DNA of 64,000 nt. Origin: Vibrio crassostreae. GTDB lineage: Bacteria; Pseudomonadota; Gammaproteobacteria; Enterobacterales; Vibrionaceae. Location: the NCBI RefSeq assembly GCF_024347415.1, contig NZ_AP025476.1:806001-870000 (forward strand), in the 5' to 3' direction. The notes beneath the pieces were generated by a model. It ran no database searches and was not told where the DNA came from. It saw only the letters and a program-made list of their open reading frames with translations. This document shows, piece after piece, positions 1 to 8,247 of this stretch. The position numbers and the translations under genes are program-made. Each line of letters begins with the position of its first letter. The first letter of the stretch is position 1.

Positions 1-2
1 TC

Positions 3-821
3 TGGGAAGTTCTGTTCTGTATGGTGCGTAAGCACGAAGTCAACGAAGGCTTCTTTGTTACTTCTATCTTATTTGCGCTTATCGTTCCGCCAACACTTCC
101 TCTATGGCAAGCAGCACTAGGTATTACCTTCGGTGTTGTAGTCGCTAAAGAGATCTTCGGTGGTACGGGTCGTAACTTCCTGAACCCTGCACTTGCTGGC
201 CGTGCGTTCCTATTCTTTGCATACCCTGCACAGATTTCAGGTGACGTAGTTTGGACTGCTGCAGACGGTTTCTCTGGTGCAACTGCTCTTAGCCAATGGG
301 CTCAAGGCGGCGGTAGCGCACTAATGAACGTAACATCTGGTGAAGCAATCACTTGGATGGACGCATTCATTGGTAACATCCCAGGTTCTATCGGTGAAGT
401 ATCGACTCTTGCACTTATGATTGGTGCAGCGATGATCGTTTACATGCGTATCGCTTCATGGCGTATCATTGCTGGTGTAATGATCGGTATGATTGCGGTG
501 TCTACGCTGTTCAATGTGATCGGTTCTGATACTAACGCAATGTTCAGCATGCCTTGGCACTGGCACCTAGTTCTAGGTGGCTTCGCATTCGGTATGTTCT
601 TCATGGCGACAGACCCAGTATCAGCTTCATTTACCAATAAAGGTAAGTGGTGGTACGGCATCCTAATCGGCGCAATGTGTGTAATGATCCGTGTAGTTAA
701 CCCTGCATACCCAGAAGGCATGATGCTTGCGATTCTATTCGCAAACCTATTTGCTCCTCTGTTTGACCACGTTGTAATCGAGAAGAACATTAAGCGGAGA
801 CTAGCGCGCTATGGCAAGTAA
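3..821 (+). CDS. nqrB: Na+-translocating NADH:quinone reductase subunit B (C-terminal part)
   Basis: Membrane subunit of the Na+-pumping NADH:ubiquinone oxidoreductase, which carries covalent FMN and takes part in quinone reduction and Na+ transfer. The start lies left of the window; the open frame runs from base 3 and gives about 272 residues, so roughly a third of a ~414-residue protein is missing. Several hydrophobic segments are visible. The flavin attachment motif SGAT is present, with the modified threonine codon at 282-284. The end overlaps nqrC by 11 bases, as expected in one operon. Family assignment is certain. Confidence 0.97.
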   Translation, partial: WEVLFCMVRKHEVNEGFFVTSILFALIVPPTLPLWQAALGITFGVVVAKEIFGGTGRNFLNPALAGRAFLFFAYPAQISGDVVWTAADGFSGATALSQWAQGGGSALMNVTSGEAITWMDAFIGNIPGSIGEVSTLALMIGAAMIVYMRIASWRIIAGVMIGMIAVSTLFNVIGSDTNAMFSMPWHWHLVLGGFAFGMFFMATDPVSASFTNKGKWWYGILIGAMCVMIRVVNPAYPEGMMLAILFANLFAPLFDHVVIEKNIKRRLARYGK

Positions 822-1578
822 TAACGATAGCATTAAAAAGACGCTGTTTGTTGTTATCGCATTGAGCTTAGTGTGCTCAATCATCGTTTCAACAGCTGCA
901 GTTGTTCTTAAACCTAAGCAACAAGCTAACGCGGTTCTGGATCAGCAAACTAAGATCCTTGAAGTTGCGGGCATTGAACTTGCGGGTAACATTCCAGCAC
1001 TGTACGCAGAGAACATTGAACCTCGTCTAGTTGATTTCGCTACTGGTGATTTCGTTGACGGCGATGCTGCTGCATACGACCAACGTAAAGCGGCAAAAGA
1101 TCCAGCTCAGTCAATTAAGCTTTCAGCTGAAGATGACATCGCTAAGATCATTCGTCGTGCTAACACAGGTACTGTATACCTTGTGAAAGATGGCGCTGAA
1201 ACTTCTAAAGTTATCATCCCTGTTCACGGTAACGGTCTATGGTCAATGATGTACGCATTCGTTGCGGTAGAAACTGATGGCAACACAGTTTCTGGTATCA
1301 CTTACTACGAGCAAGGTGAAACTCCTGGACTTGGTGGTGAAGTTGAGAACCCAACTTGGCGCGCTCAATTCGTTGGTAAGAAATTATTCGACGAAAACCA
1401 CAAACCTGCTATTCAGGTTGTTAAAGGTGGCGCTCCTCAAGGTTCTGAGCACGGTGTAGATGGCCTTTCTGGTGCAACACTGACTAGCGTTGGTGTTCAA
1501 CATACATTTGACTTCTGGTTAGGTGATATGGGCTTTGGTCCGTTCCTAGCAAAAGTTCGTGACGGAGGTCTGAACTAA
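811..1578 (+). CDS. nqrC: Na+-NQR subunit C
   Basis: Second covalently flavinylated subunit of Na+-NQR; a single-span membrane protein whose soluble domain holds FMN. The protein is 255 residues, with one N-terminal membrane segment (about residues 11-33) and the motif SGATLT at 220-225; Thr225 is the position known to bind FMN in V. cholerae. The start codon lies inside the end of nqrB and the stop shares one base with the start of nqrD, so translation is probably coupled. The flavin would be attached by ApbE, encoded downstream. Confidence 0.98.
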   Translation: MASNNDSIKKTLFVVIALSLVCSIIVSTAAVVLKPKQQANAVLDQQTKILEVAGIELAGNIPALYAENIEPRLVDFATGDFVDGDAAAYDQRKAAKDPAQSIKLSAEDDIAKIIRRANTGTVYLVKDGAETSKVIIPVHGNGLWSMMYAFVAVETDGNTVSGITYYEQGETPGLGGEVENPTWRAQFVGKKLFDENHKPAIQVVKGGAPQGSEHGVDGLSGATLTSVGVQHTFDFWLGDMGFGPFLAKVRDGGLN

Positions 1579-2210
1579 TGTCTAGTGCAAAAGAAATTAA
1601 AAAGAGCATCTTAGCGCCGGTGTTGGACAACAACCCAATCGCGCTACAGGTTCTTGGTGTGTGTTCTGCTCTTGCGGTAACCACTAAGCTAGAAACAGCA
1701 TTTGTTATGACTATCGCGGTAATGTTCGTTACTGCTCTGTCTAACTTCTTCGTTTCTTTGATCCGTAACCACATTCCTAACAGTGTGCGTATCATCGTTC
1801 AGATGGCAATCATCGCATCATTAGTAATCGTGGTAGACCAAGTGCTTAAAGCATACCTATACGATATCTCTAAGCAGCTATCTGTATTCGTAGGCCTAAT
1901 CATTACTAACTGTATTGTAATGGGTCGTGCTGAAGCATTCGCAATGAAGTCTGCGCCAATCCCATCTCTAATCGATGGTCTTGGTAACGGTCTTGGTTAC
2001 GGTTTCGTTCTTATCACTGTTGGTTTCTTCCGTGAGCTTCTAGGCTCTGGCAAACTATTTGGTATGGAAGTACTACCTCTAGTGAGCAACGGTGGTTGGT
2101 ATCAGCCAAACGGCTTGATGCTTCTAGCACCTTCTGCATTCTTCCTAATTGGTTTCTTGATTTGGGCAATTCGTGTGTTCAAACCAGAACAAGTAGAAGC
2201 GAAGGGGTAA
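1578..2210 (+). CDS. nqrD: Na+-NQR subunit D
   Basis: Integral membrane subunit of the Na+-NQR pump, paralogous to NqrE; the two form a pseudo-symmetric pair in the membrane that holds an iron centre and helps form the Na+ path. The 210-residue product is almost wholly hydrophobic, with about six membrane helices, the usual length and composition for NqrD. Its ATG overlaps the stop of nqrC by one base (TAATG). It sits in the canonical nqrB-C-D-E-F order. Confidence 0.97.
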
Positions 2211-2217
2211 GGTAGTC

Positions 2218-2814
2218 ATGGAACATTATATTAGTCTGCTAGTTAAATCGATTTTCATCGAAAACATGGCGCTTTCTTTCTTCCTAGGTATGTGTACATT
2301 CCTAGCGGTATCTAAGAAAGTTAAAACTTCTTTTGGTCTTGGTGTTGCGGTAGTTGTAGTACTTACAATCGCTGTTCCTGTAAACAACCTTGTTTACACG
2401 CACATCCTAAAAGAAAACGCGCTTGTTGAAGGTGTCGATTTAAGTTTCCTTAACTTCATCGCATTCATCGGTGTTATCGCGGCACTTGTACAAATCCTAG
2501 AGATGGTTCTAGACCGTTTCTTCCCACCTTTGTACAACGCACTAGGTATCTTCCTTCCACTGATCACAGTTAACTGTGCAATCTTTGGTGGTGTATCTTT
2601 CATGGTAACTCGTGACTACAACTTTGCTGAATCTGTTGTTTACGGCTTCGGTTCTGGTGTGGGTTGGATGTTAGCTATCGTTGCTCTTGCGGGTATCCGT
2701 GAGAAGATGAAGTACTCTGACGTTCCTCCAGGTCTTCGTGGCCTTGGTATCACGTTCATTACTGTTGGTCTGATGGCGTTAGGCTTTATGTCTTTCTCTG
2801 GTGTTCAACTGTAG
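2218..2814 (+). CDS. nqrE: Na+-NQR subunit E
   Basis: Integral membrane subunit, paralogous to NqrD. The 198-residue protein has about six hydrophobic helices and starts [19 protein letters not shown], typical of NqrE and the related RnfA proteins. The position between nqrD and nqrF separates it from RnfA. It starts 7 bases after nqrD, behind a GGGGTAAGG purine-rich stretch that serves as ribosome binding site. Confidence 0.97.
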
Positions 2815-2843
2815 GGTAAGCACCCAGTAATAAGGAATAACAA

Positions 2844-4070
2844 ATGCAAAGCATTATTCTTGGCGTAGCGATGTTTACCATTATTGTATTGGCTCTAGTA
2901 CTAGTGATTCTTTTCGCTAAGTCTAAGCTAGTACCATCAGGTGACATCACTATTGCTGTAAACGGCGACCCTGAAAAGGCGATCGTTACTCAACCTGGTA
3001 GCAAGCTACTTGGTGCCCTAGCTGGCGCTGGTATCTTCGTATCTTCTGCTTGTGGTGGCGGTGGCTCTTGTGGTCAGTGTCGTGTAAAAGTTAAGTCTGG
3101 TGGTGGCGACATCCTTCCAACTGAACTTGATCACATCACAAAAGGTGAAGCTCGCGAAGGCGAACGTCTTGCATGTCAAGTTGCTATGAAAACTGACATG
3201 GAGATTGAACTAGACGAAGATATCTTTGGTGTTAAAAAGTGGGAATGTACTGTTATCTCGAATAACAACGAAGCTACTTTCATCAAAGAACTTGCTCTAG
3301 CGATCCCTGAAGGTGAAGAAGTTCCGTTCCGCGCGGGTGGTTACATTCAGATTGAAGCTGAACCACATCACGTGAAATACGCAGATTACGATATTCCTGA
3401 GGAATACCGTGGTGACTGGGATAAGTTCAACTTGTTCCGTTACGAGTCTATCGTTAAAGAGCACTCGATCCGTGCTTACTCTATGGCTTCATACCCAGAA
3501 GAGAAAGGCATCATCAAGCTTAACGTGCGTATCGCAACTCCGCCGCCAAACAACCCTGACGTAGCTCCTGGTGTGATGTCTTCATACATCTGGTCTCTTA
3601 AAGAAGGCGACAAATGTACTATTTCTGGTCCATTTGGTGAGTTCTTTGCTAAAGACACAGACAATGAAATGGTATTCATCGGTGGTGGTGCAGGTATGGC
3701 GCCAATGCGTTCACATATCTTCGACCAACTTAAGCGTCTTAACTCTACTCGTAAGATGTCTTACTGGTACGGTGCACGTTCTAAGCGTGAGATGTTCTAC
3801 ATTGAAGATTTCGATGGCCTAGCGGCTGCAAACGAGAACTTCGTGTGGCACTGTGCTCTGTCTGATCCTCAACCAGAGGACAACTGGGACGGTTACACAG
3901 GTTTCATCCATAACGTATTGTACGAAAACTACCTGAAGGATCACGAAGCTCCTGAAGATTGTGAGTACTACATGTGTGGTCCACCAATGATGAACGCGGC
4001 TGTTATCGGCATGCTGAAAGATCTTGGTGTAGAAGATGAAAACATCCTACTAGATGACTTCGGTGGTTAA
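2844..4070 (+). CDS. nqrF: Na+-NQR subunit F, NADH dehydrogenase entry module
   Basis: Peripheral catalytic subunit that oxidises NADH and passes electrons via FAD and a 2Fe-2S cluster into the Nqr complex. The 408 residues comprise an N-terminal membrane anchor (about 3-25), a ferredoxin domain with cluster ligands Cys70, Cys76, Cys79 and Cys111, an FAD-binding domain with RAYS at 210-213, and an NADH-binding domain with GGGAGMAP. The C-terminus DDFGG is the usual NqrF ending. It is the last structural gene before a strong terminator, which separates it from apbE. Confidence 0.98.
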   Translation: MQSIILGVAMFTIIVLALVLVILFAKSKLVPSGDITIAVNGDPEKAIVTQPGSKLLGALAGAGIFVSSACGGGGSCGQCRVKVKSGGGDILPTELDHITKGEAREGERLACQVAMKTDMEIELDEDIFGVKKWECTVISNNNEATFIKELALAIPEGEEVPFRAGGYIQIEAEPHHVKYADYDIPEEYRGDWDKFNLFRYESIVKEHSIRAYSMASYPEEKGIIKLNVRIATPPPNNPDVAPGVMSSYIWSLKEGDKCTISGPFGEFFAKDTDNEMVFIGGGAGMAPMRSHIFDQLKRLNSTRKMSYWYGARSKREMFYIEDFDGLAAANENFVWHCALSDPQPEDNWDGYTGFIHNVLYENYLKDHEAPEDCEYYMCGPPMMNAAVIGMLKDLGVEDENILLDDFGG

Positions 4071-4091
4071 TCCATTTAAGTGATTGATATT

Positions 4092-4125
4092 ATGGCTGAC
4101 TCTCACGAGTCAGCCATTTGTTTTT
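4092..4125 (+). terminator. Rho-independent terminator after nqrF
   Basis: A perfect 11-bp stem (ATGGCTGACTC pairing with GAGTCAGCCAT, loop TCAC) is followed by TTGTTTTT. It ends the nqr structural operon 22 bases after nqrF; apbE and nqrM would then need read-through or their own promoter. Confidence 0.9.
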
Positions 4126-4244
4126 CTAAGACTATTTTTGACAACATACTGGCTTATATAAGAAAGAGTAAGGCATTCAAAATACCTATTTTTTACTCTT
4201 ATTTTTCCTTATATAAATCCTTAACATTAGACAGGAGTAAGCAA

Positions 4245-5249
4245 GTGAGAATTTGGCTTGTTGCATTAACTTCTTTGATTTTTCTTGCGGGCTGTGATCA
4301 GGCAAGAGAGCAAGTGCATTTAAGTGGCCCAACAATGGGTACCAGTTACAATATTAAATATATCAATGGTGATGAATTTCCTGAATCTAATGAAGTTCAT
4401 ACTGAGATCGATCGTCTACTTGAAGAAGTGAATGATCAAATGTCGACTTACCGTGAAGATTCAGAGCTGAGCCGTTTCAATCAACACAAAGGTGCGGACG
4501 CATTCGAAGTATCTGAACAAACTGCTATCGTTGTGAAAGAAGCCATTCGTTTGAACGGTCTTACTGAAGGTGCGTTGGATGTTACGGTTGGCCCATTAGT
4601 TAATCTTTGGGGTTTTGGTCCTGAAGCGCGTCCGGAAGTCGTTCCATCAGATGAAGAACTTGCTGCTCGTAAAGCTAAGGTTGGTATTCACCACTTGAGC
4701 GTTGAAGGCAACAAGCTAACTAAAGACTTGCCTAATTTGTATGTCGACCTGTCAACTATTGCAAAAGGTTGGGGCGTTGATGTTGTTGCTGATTACCTTG
4801 ATTCAATTGGTATTCACAACTACATGGTTGAAGTAGGCGGTGAAATCCGTTTGAAAGGCCTAAACCGTGAAAGTGTAGGCTGGCGTATTGCCATCGAAAA
4901 GCCAAGTATTGACGAACGTAACATCCAAGAGATCATCGAGCCTGGTGATATGGCGATCGCAACGTCTGGTGACTACCGCAACTATTTTGAGCGTGATGGT
5001 GTTCGTTACTCACACATCATCAACCCAGAAACAGGAAAGCCTCTTCATCATAAAGTGGTTTCTGTGACTGTTTTAAACCCGTCTTCAATGACTGCAGACG
5101 GCTTATCTACTGGCCTTATGGTCTTAGGTGAGGAAAAAGGAATGGAAGTCGCAAACCAGCATAACATCCCAGTGTTCATGGTGGTAAAAACAGCAGATGG
5201 CTTTAAAGAAATTGCTTCTGAAGCATTTAAGCCATACTTAGGTAAATAA
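4245..5249 (+). CDS. apbE: FAD:protein FMN transferase (lipoprotein)
   Basis: Transfers FMN from FAD onto threonine in SGAT-type motifs of NqrB and NqrC, so it is the flavin-insertion enzyme for the pump encoded just upstream. I place the start at a GTG (4245) eight bases after AGGAG; the frame is open further upstream to 4080, but that would run through the nqr terminator and lack a signal sequence. From the GTG the protein is 334 residues with a lipoprotein signal MRIWLVALTSLIFLAGC (lipid on Cys17). The conserved C-terminal TADGLSTGLMVLG segment, which includes a metal-binding Asp, is present. Confidence 0.95.
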   Translation: MRIWLVALTSLIFLAGCDQAREQVHLSGPTMGTSYNIKYINGDEFPESNEVHTEIDRLLEEVNDQMSTYREDSELSRFNQHKGADAFEVSEQTAIVVKEAIRLNGLTEGALDVTVGPLVNLWGFGPEARPEVVPSDEELAARKAKVGIHHLSVEGNKLTKDLPNLYVDLSTIAKGWGVDVVADYLDSIGIHNYMVEVGGEIRLKGLNRESVGWRIAIEKPSIDERNIQEIIEPGDMAIATSGDYRNYFERDGVRYSHIINPETGKPLHHKVVSVTVLNPSSMTADGLSTGLMVLGEEKGMEVANQHNIPVFMVVKTADGFKEIASEAFKPYLGK

Positions 5250-5265
5250 GGTAAGCGAGATAATT

Positions 5266-5520
5266 ATGAATACATTTCTGATTACATTTGGTGTTTTTCT
5301 TGCAGTAATCGCAGCGATGTCAATTGGCTACATTATCCAAAAGAAAGTTGTGAAAGGTAGCTGTGGTGGCTTAGGTGCTGTTGGTATTGATAAAGTATGT
5401 AACTGCCCTGAACCTTGCGACGCGCGTAAGAAGCGTGAAGCACGTGAAGCTTACCGTGAAGAGAAGCTGGCTGAGCGCCAACAAAAAGAAGCGGCTTGGA
5501 GTAAAGACCGTATCGCTTAA
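5266..5520 (+). CDS. nqrM: Na+-NQR maturation protein NqrM
   Basis: Small membrane protein needed for Na+-NQR assembly, proposed to deliver iron to the NqrD/NqrE centre (DUF539 family). The 84-residue product has one N-terminal membrane helix (about 4-25) and then four cysteines in a CGG...CNCPEPCD pattern, followed by a charged Lys/Arg/Glu-rich tail. It lies 16 bases after apbE, the usual nqr-apbE-nqrM arrangement. Confidence 0.95.
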   Translation: MNTFLITFGVFLAVIAAMSIGYIIQKKVVKGSCGGLGAVGIDKVCNCPEPCDARKKREAREAYREEKLAERQQKEAAWSKDRIA

Positions 5521-5567
5521 TGGGTGACAGTCATAAGGGGTAGAGTTATCTATGCCCTTAAATTGAA

Positions 5568-5597
5568 AAGCTCAAGATTATCATCTTGAGCTTTTTT
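5568..5597 (+). terminator. Terminator after nqrM, probably bidirectional
   Basis: AAGCTCAAGAT pairs with ATCTTGAGCTT around a TATC loop, followed by a T run. Read leftward it also has a short T run, so it may also end the facing GGDEF gene. Confidence 0.85.
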
Positions 5598-5655
5598 GGT
5601 TTTGAGGCTTAGTCATTTATCTTGGCAGATTAACGATGGAAACAAAAACGAATGA

Positions 5656-6894
5656 CTATTGTTCGATTTGCATGCTGTTACGCGCAAACACTAGCTGATT
5701 CCTACCTTGTTCTTTTGCCGTATAAAGAAGCTCATCAGCGGCTTTGATCTGCTCATCTAACTTGGCGTCTAAATCGGTTACGCCGATGCTAATACTGACC
5801 TTGATTCTTTGAGAGTCATGCTCAACAACATGGCTTTCAATGGCTTCTCTCATGGACTCTAAGTTGTCAACAAAGCTCTCAAATGCACCGCATGACTGAA
5901 TACAAAACTCTTCACCACCGAAGCGCACAGCGACATCGTCTTTGAAATGATCTTTGATGATTTTCCCTACATCGATCAGCACGGCATCACCACCATCGTG
6001 GCCAAAGGTATCATTCACTTTCTTAAAGAAGTCGATATCCATCATCGCGATGTTTCGTTGATCGCAGCCCTTACAAGGATGATTAAACAGGTAGCGACGA
6101 TTCCATAAGCCAGTAAGAGCATCCTCGTTGGCATGTCGAAATAGCTCATTGGCCGCTTCTTTCATATCAAGCAGTTGATGGATACGGCAGAAAAACTCTT
6201 CTTGGTTAAAAGGCTTGTAAAGGAAATCGTTAGCACCCGCTTTAAGGAATCGCGCTGTCATGGTGCGGTCATCGCTACCTGATAGCCCTAAAATAGCCAA
6301 CTGGTTTCTATCGTGATCGCGTCGAATTTCACGGATCATCGCTATACCGTCTTTGTTCGGCATATCATGGTCTGTAACAACGAATGTAATATCGGGATCG
6401 TTATGAAGAAGCTTTAATGCTTGTTCGCCGTCTTCGGCTTGGATAGTTTGGATATATTGGTGTTCTAGAAGTTGAGCTATGTAACGGCGAACAACCGCTG
6501 AATCATCGACAACCAATGCTTTGTGGTGGCGATTATTCGAAATTCTTTGAACCAGAGGGAGTAGGTAGCTTACTGATGACATACTGTCTTTAAGTATGTA
6601 GTCAATAACGCCTTTTGCTAGGACTTGCTCTCGCAGTTGATTGTCGAACATCCCGGTAAGAACAATTATTTTCTGTTGATAGCCTAATACGAGATCAATG
6701 ATCTCACCGTCTTGCCCGTCAGGTAAGCAGTAATCTAATACGGCACACAAGAAATCCGTCTCTTGTTCCAAGATGTTTTTTGCTTCTGCAATAGATTCAG
6801 CAAGTGCGACCTCATAACCGCTATTTTTAAGCTGTTGGTACAGGTAGTTGCGGAATGCTCGGCTATCTTCCACCACTAGTATTTTTTCACTCAC
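5656..6894 (-). CDS. REC-REC-GGDEF response regulator, putative diguanylate cyclase
   Basis: Cytosolic signalling protein likely to make cyclic di-GMP when phosphorylated. Of 412 residues, the first ~120 are a receiver domain with acceptor Asp in LDYCLP. A second receiver (about 124-245) has VVDDSAVVRR and acceptor Asp in TDHDMP. The last ~160 form a GGDEF domain with catalytic signature RFGGEEF. The position of the product-inhibition RxxD motif reads FKDD, so the inhibitory site is probably lost. It is transcribed alone, with no adjacent kinase. The name of any characterised orthologue is not recognised. Confidence 0.92.
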   Translation of the reverse strand: MSEKILVVEDSRAFRNYLYQQLKNSGYEVALAESIAEAKNILEQETDFLCAVLDYCLPDGQDGEIIDLVLGYQQKIIVLTGMFDNQLREQVLAKGVIDYILKDSMSSVSYLLPLVQRISNNRHHKALVVDDSAVVRRYIAQLLEHQYIQTIQAEDGEQALKLLHNDPDITFVVTDHDMPNKDGIAMIREIRRDHDRNQLAILGLSGSDDRTMTARFLKAGANDFLYKPFNQEEFFCRIHQLLDMKEAANELFRHANEDALTGLWNRRYLFNHPCKGCDQRNIAMMDIDFFKKVNDTFGHDGGDAVLIDVGKIIKDHFKDDVAVRFGGEEFCIQSCGAFESFVDNLESMREAIESHVVEHDSQRIKVSISIGVTDLDAKLDEQIKAADELLYTAKEQGRNQLVFARNSMQIEQ

Positions 6895-7017
6895 AAGCGA
6901 TCCCTACTTATAGACTAAATACTCGTTAACAATAGTATCAGAAGAGCTTATGACTATTGAAGCGAAACCTTTTTAGCTGGACTCGAGATCGTTTTAAATC
7001 TGATAAAATTTGGATTA

Positions 7018-7037
7018 TACTGTTTATTGATACAGTT
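7018..7037 (+). promoter_or_regulatory. LexA (SOS) box upstream of dinB
   Basis: The sequence contains CTGT, an 8-base AT-rich spacer, then ACAG, flanked by TA and TT. This matches the gammaproteobacterial LexA operator and lies 21 bases before the dinB start codon, overlapping a plausible -10 (TATACT at 7016-7021). Confidence 0.88.
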
Positions 7038-7058
7038 GTAAGGTCGAGTCATTCCTAG

Positions 7059-8135
7059 ATGTGTAGCGCAGGCGAAGAGAAAATAAGAAAAATAATTCAT
7101 GTCGATATGGATTGTTTTTATGCGGCTGTAGAAATGCGTGATAACCCTGCTTACCGAAATCGCCCGTTAGCTGTTGGTGGGCATGAGAAGCAACGCGGTG
7201 TTTTGAGCACATGTAATTATGAAGCCCGCAAGTTTGGTGTTCGCTCTGCAATGCCGACCGGAAAAGCGCTACAGCTTTGTCCTAATCTATTGGTTGTGCC
7301 GGGAAGAATGTCGGTCTATGTCGAGATATCTAAAAAGATTCGTGAAATATTCTCTCGATACACGTCTGTCATAGAGCCTCTTTCCTTAGATGAAGCGTTT
7401 CTTGATGTCACCGATTCTACGCAGTGTCATGGTTCAGCAACACTTATTGCTGAGTCGATTCGCCGTGATATCTGGAATGAACTCAACCTGACCGCTTCGG
7501 CTGGCATTGCCCCGATCAAGTTCTTAGCCAAAGTTGCCTCGGATCTGAATAAGCCCAATGGTCAGTTTGTTATCCCTCCACAAGACGTACAATCAGTGAT
7601 TGATGAGTTGCCACTAGAAAAGATTCCCGGTGTCGGCAAGGTGAGCATTGAAAAGCTGCATCAAGCAGGTTTCTTTACTTGTAAGGATATTAAAGAGTCT
7701 GACTATCGAGACCTCCTACTCAAGTTTGGCCGTCAAGGTGCATCACTCTGGAAGCGCAGTCATGGCATTGATGATCGAGAAGTTATCATCGAGCGCGAGC
7801 GAAAATCGGTAGGCGTAGAGCGCACCTTCACTCAAAATATTTCAACTTACGCTGAATGTTGGCAGGTAATCGAAGACAAGCTATTTCCTGAACTCGAAAC
7901 TCGCTTAGAAAAAGCCAGCCCAACTAAAGCGATCATCAAGCAGGGAATCAAACTCAAGTTCGCCGACTTTCAGCAAACCACGATTGAACATATCCACGCC
8001 TCTTTAGATCGTGAACACTTCAAAGAACTGCTAAGTGAAATACTGAAAAGACAACAGGGGCGAGAGATACGTCTGCTTGGTTTAAGCGTAATGCTGCAAC
8101 CCAAAGACCAAATGCGTCAGTTGAGTTTCTTTTAG
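7059..8135 (+). CDS. dinB: DNA polymerase IV
   Basis: Y-family translesion polymerase that extends past damaged template bases during the SOS response. The 358-residue protein has HVDMDCFYAAVEM with the metal-binding Asp near the N-terminus, the SLDEAFLDV catalytic motif with Asp and Glu, the helix-hairpin-helix region IPGVGKVS, and the C-terminal clamp-binding tail ending QLSFF. No strong ribosome site lies directly before the ATG, so the exact start is less sure; the alternative would shorten it by only a few residues. The LexA box upstream predicts SOS control. Confidence 0.96.
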   Translation: MCSAGEEKIRKIIHVDMDCFYAAVEMRDNPAYRNRPLAVGGHEKQRGVLSTCNYEARKFGVRSAMPTGKALQLCPNLLVVPGRMSVYVEISKKIREIFSRYTSVIEPLSLDEAFLDVTDSTQCHGSATLIAESIRRDIWNELNLTASAGIAPIKFLAKVASDLNKPNGQFVIPPQDVQSVIDELPLEKIPGVGKVSIEKLHQAGFFTCKDIKESDYRDLLLKFGRQGASLWKRSHGIDDREVIIERERKSVGVERTFTQNISTYAECWQVIEDKLFPELETRLEKASPTKAIIKQGIKLKFADFQQTTIEHIHASLDREHFKELLSEILKRQQGREIRLLGLSVMLQPKDQMRQLSFF

Positions 8136-8247
8136 GGAAAGGCTCTGAGAGGTTCGGCTTAGAAATGTTGTTGAAAGTGTTGTTGGTATTTGAATACCGA
8201 CTAGACTTCACAGCCTAATCGGTTTTTACCTAAGTATGGAAGTTGGC

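Noticed and set aside
4080..4244. Longer apbE frame starting at 4080
   Set aside because: It spans the nqr terminator and would place an unrelated 55-residue stretch before the lipoprotein signal; the GTG at 4245 follows AGGAG.
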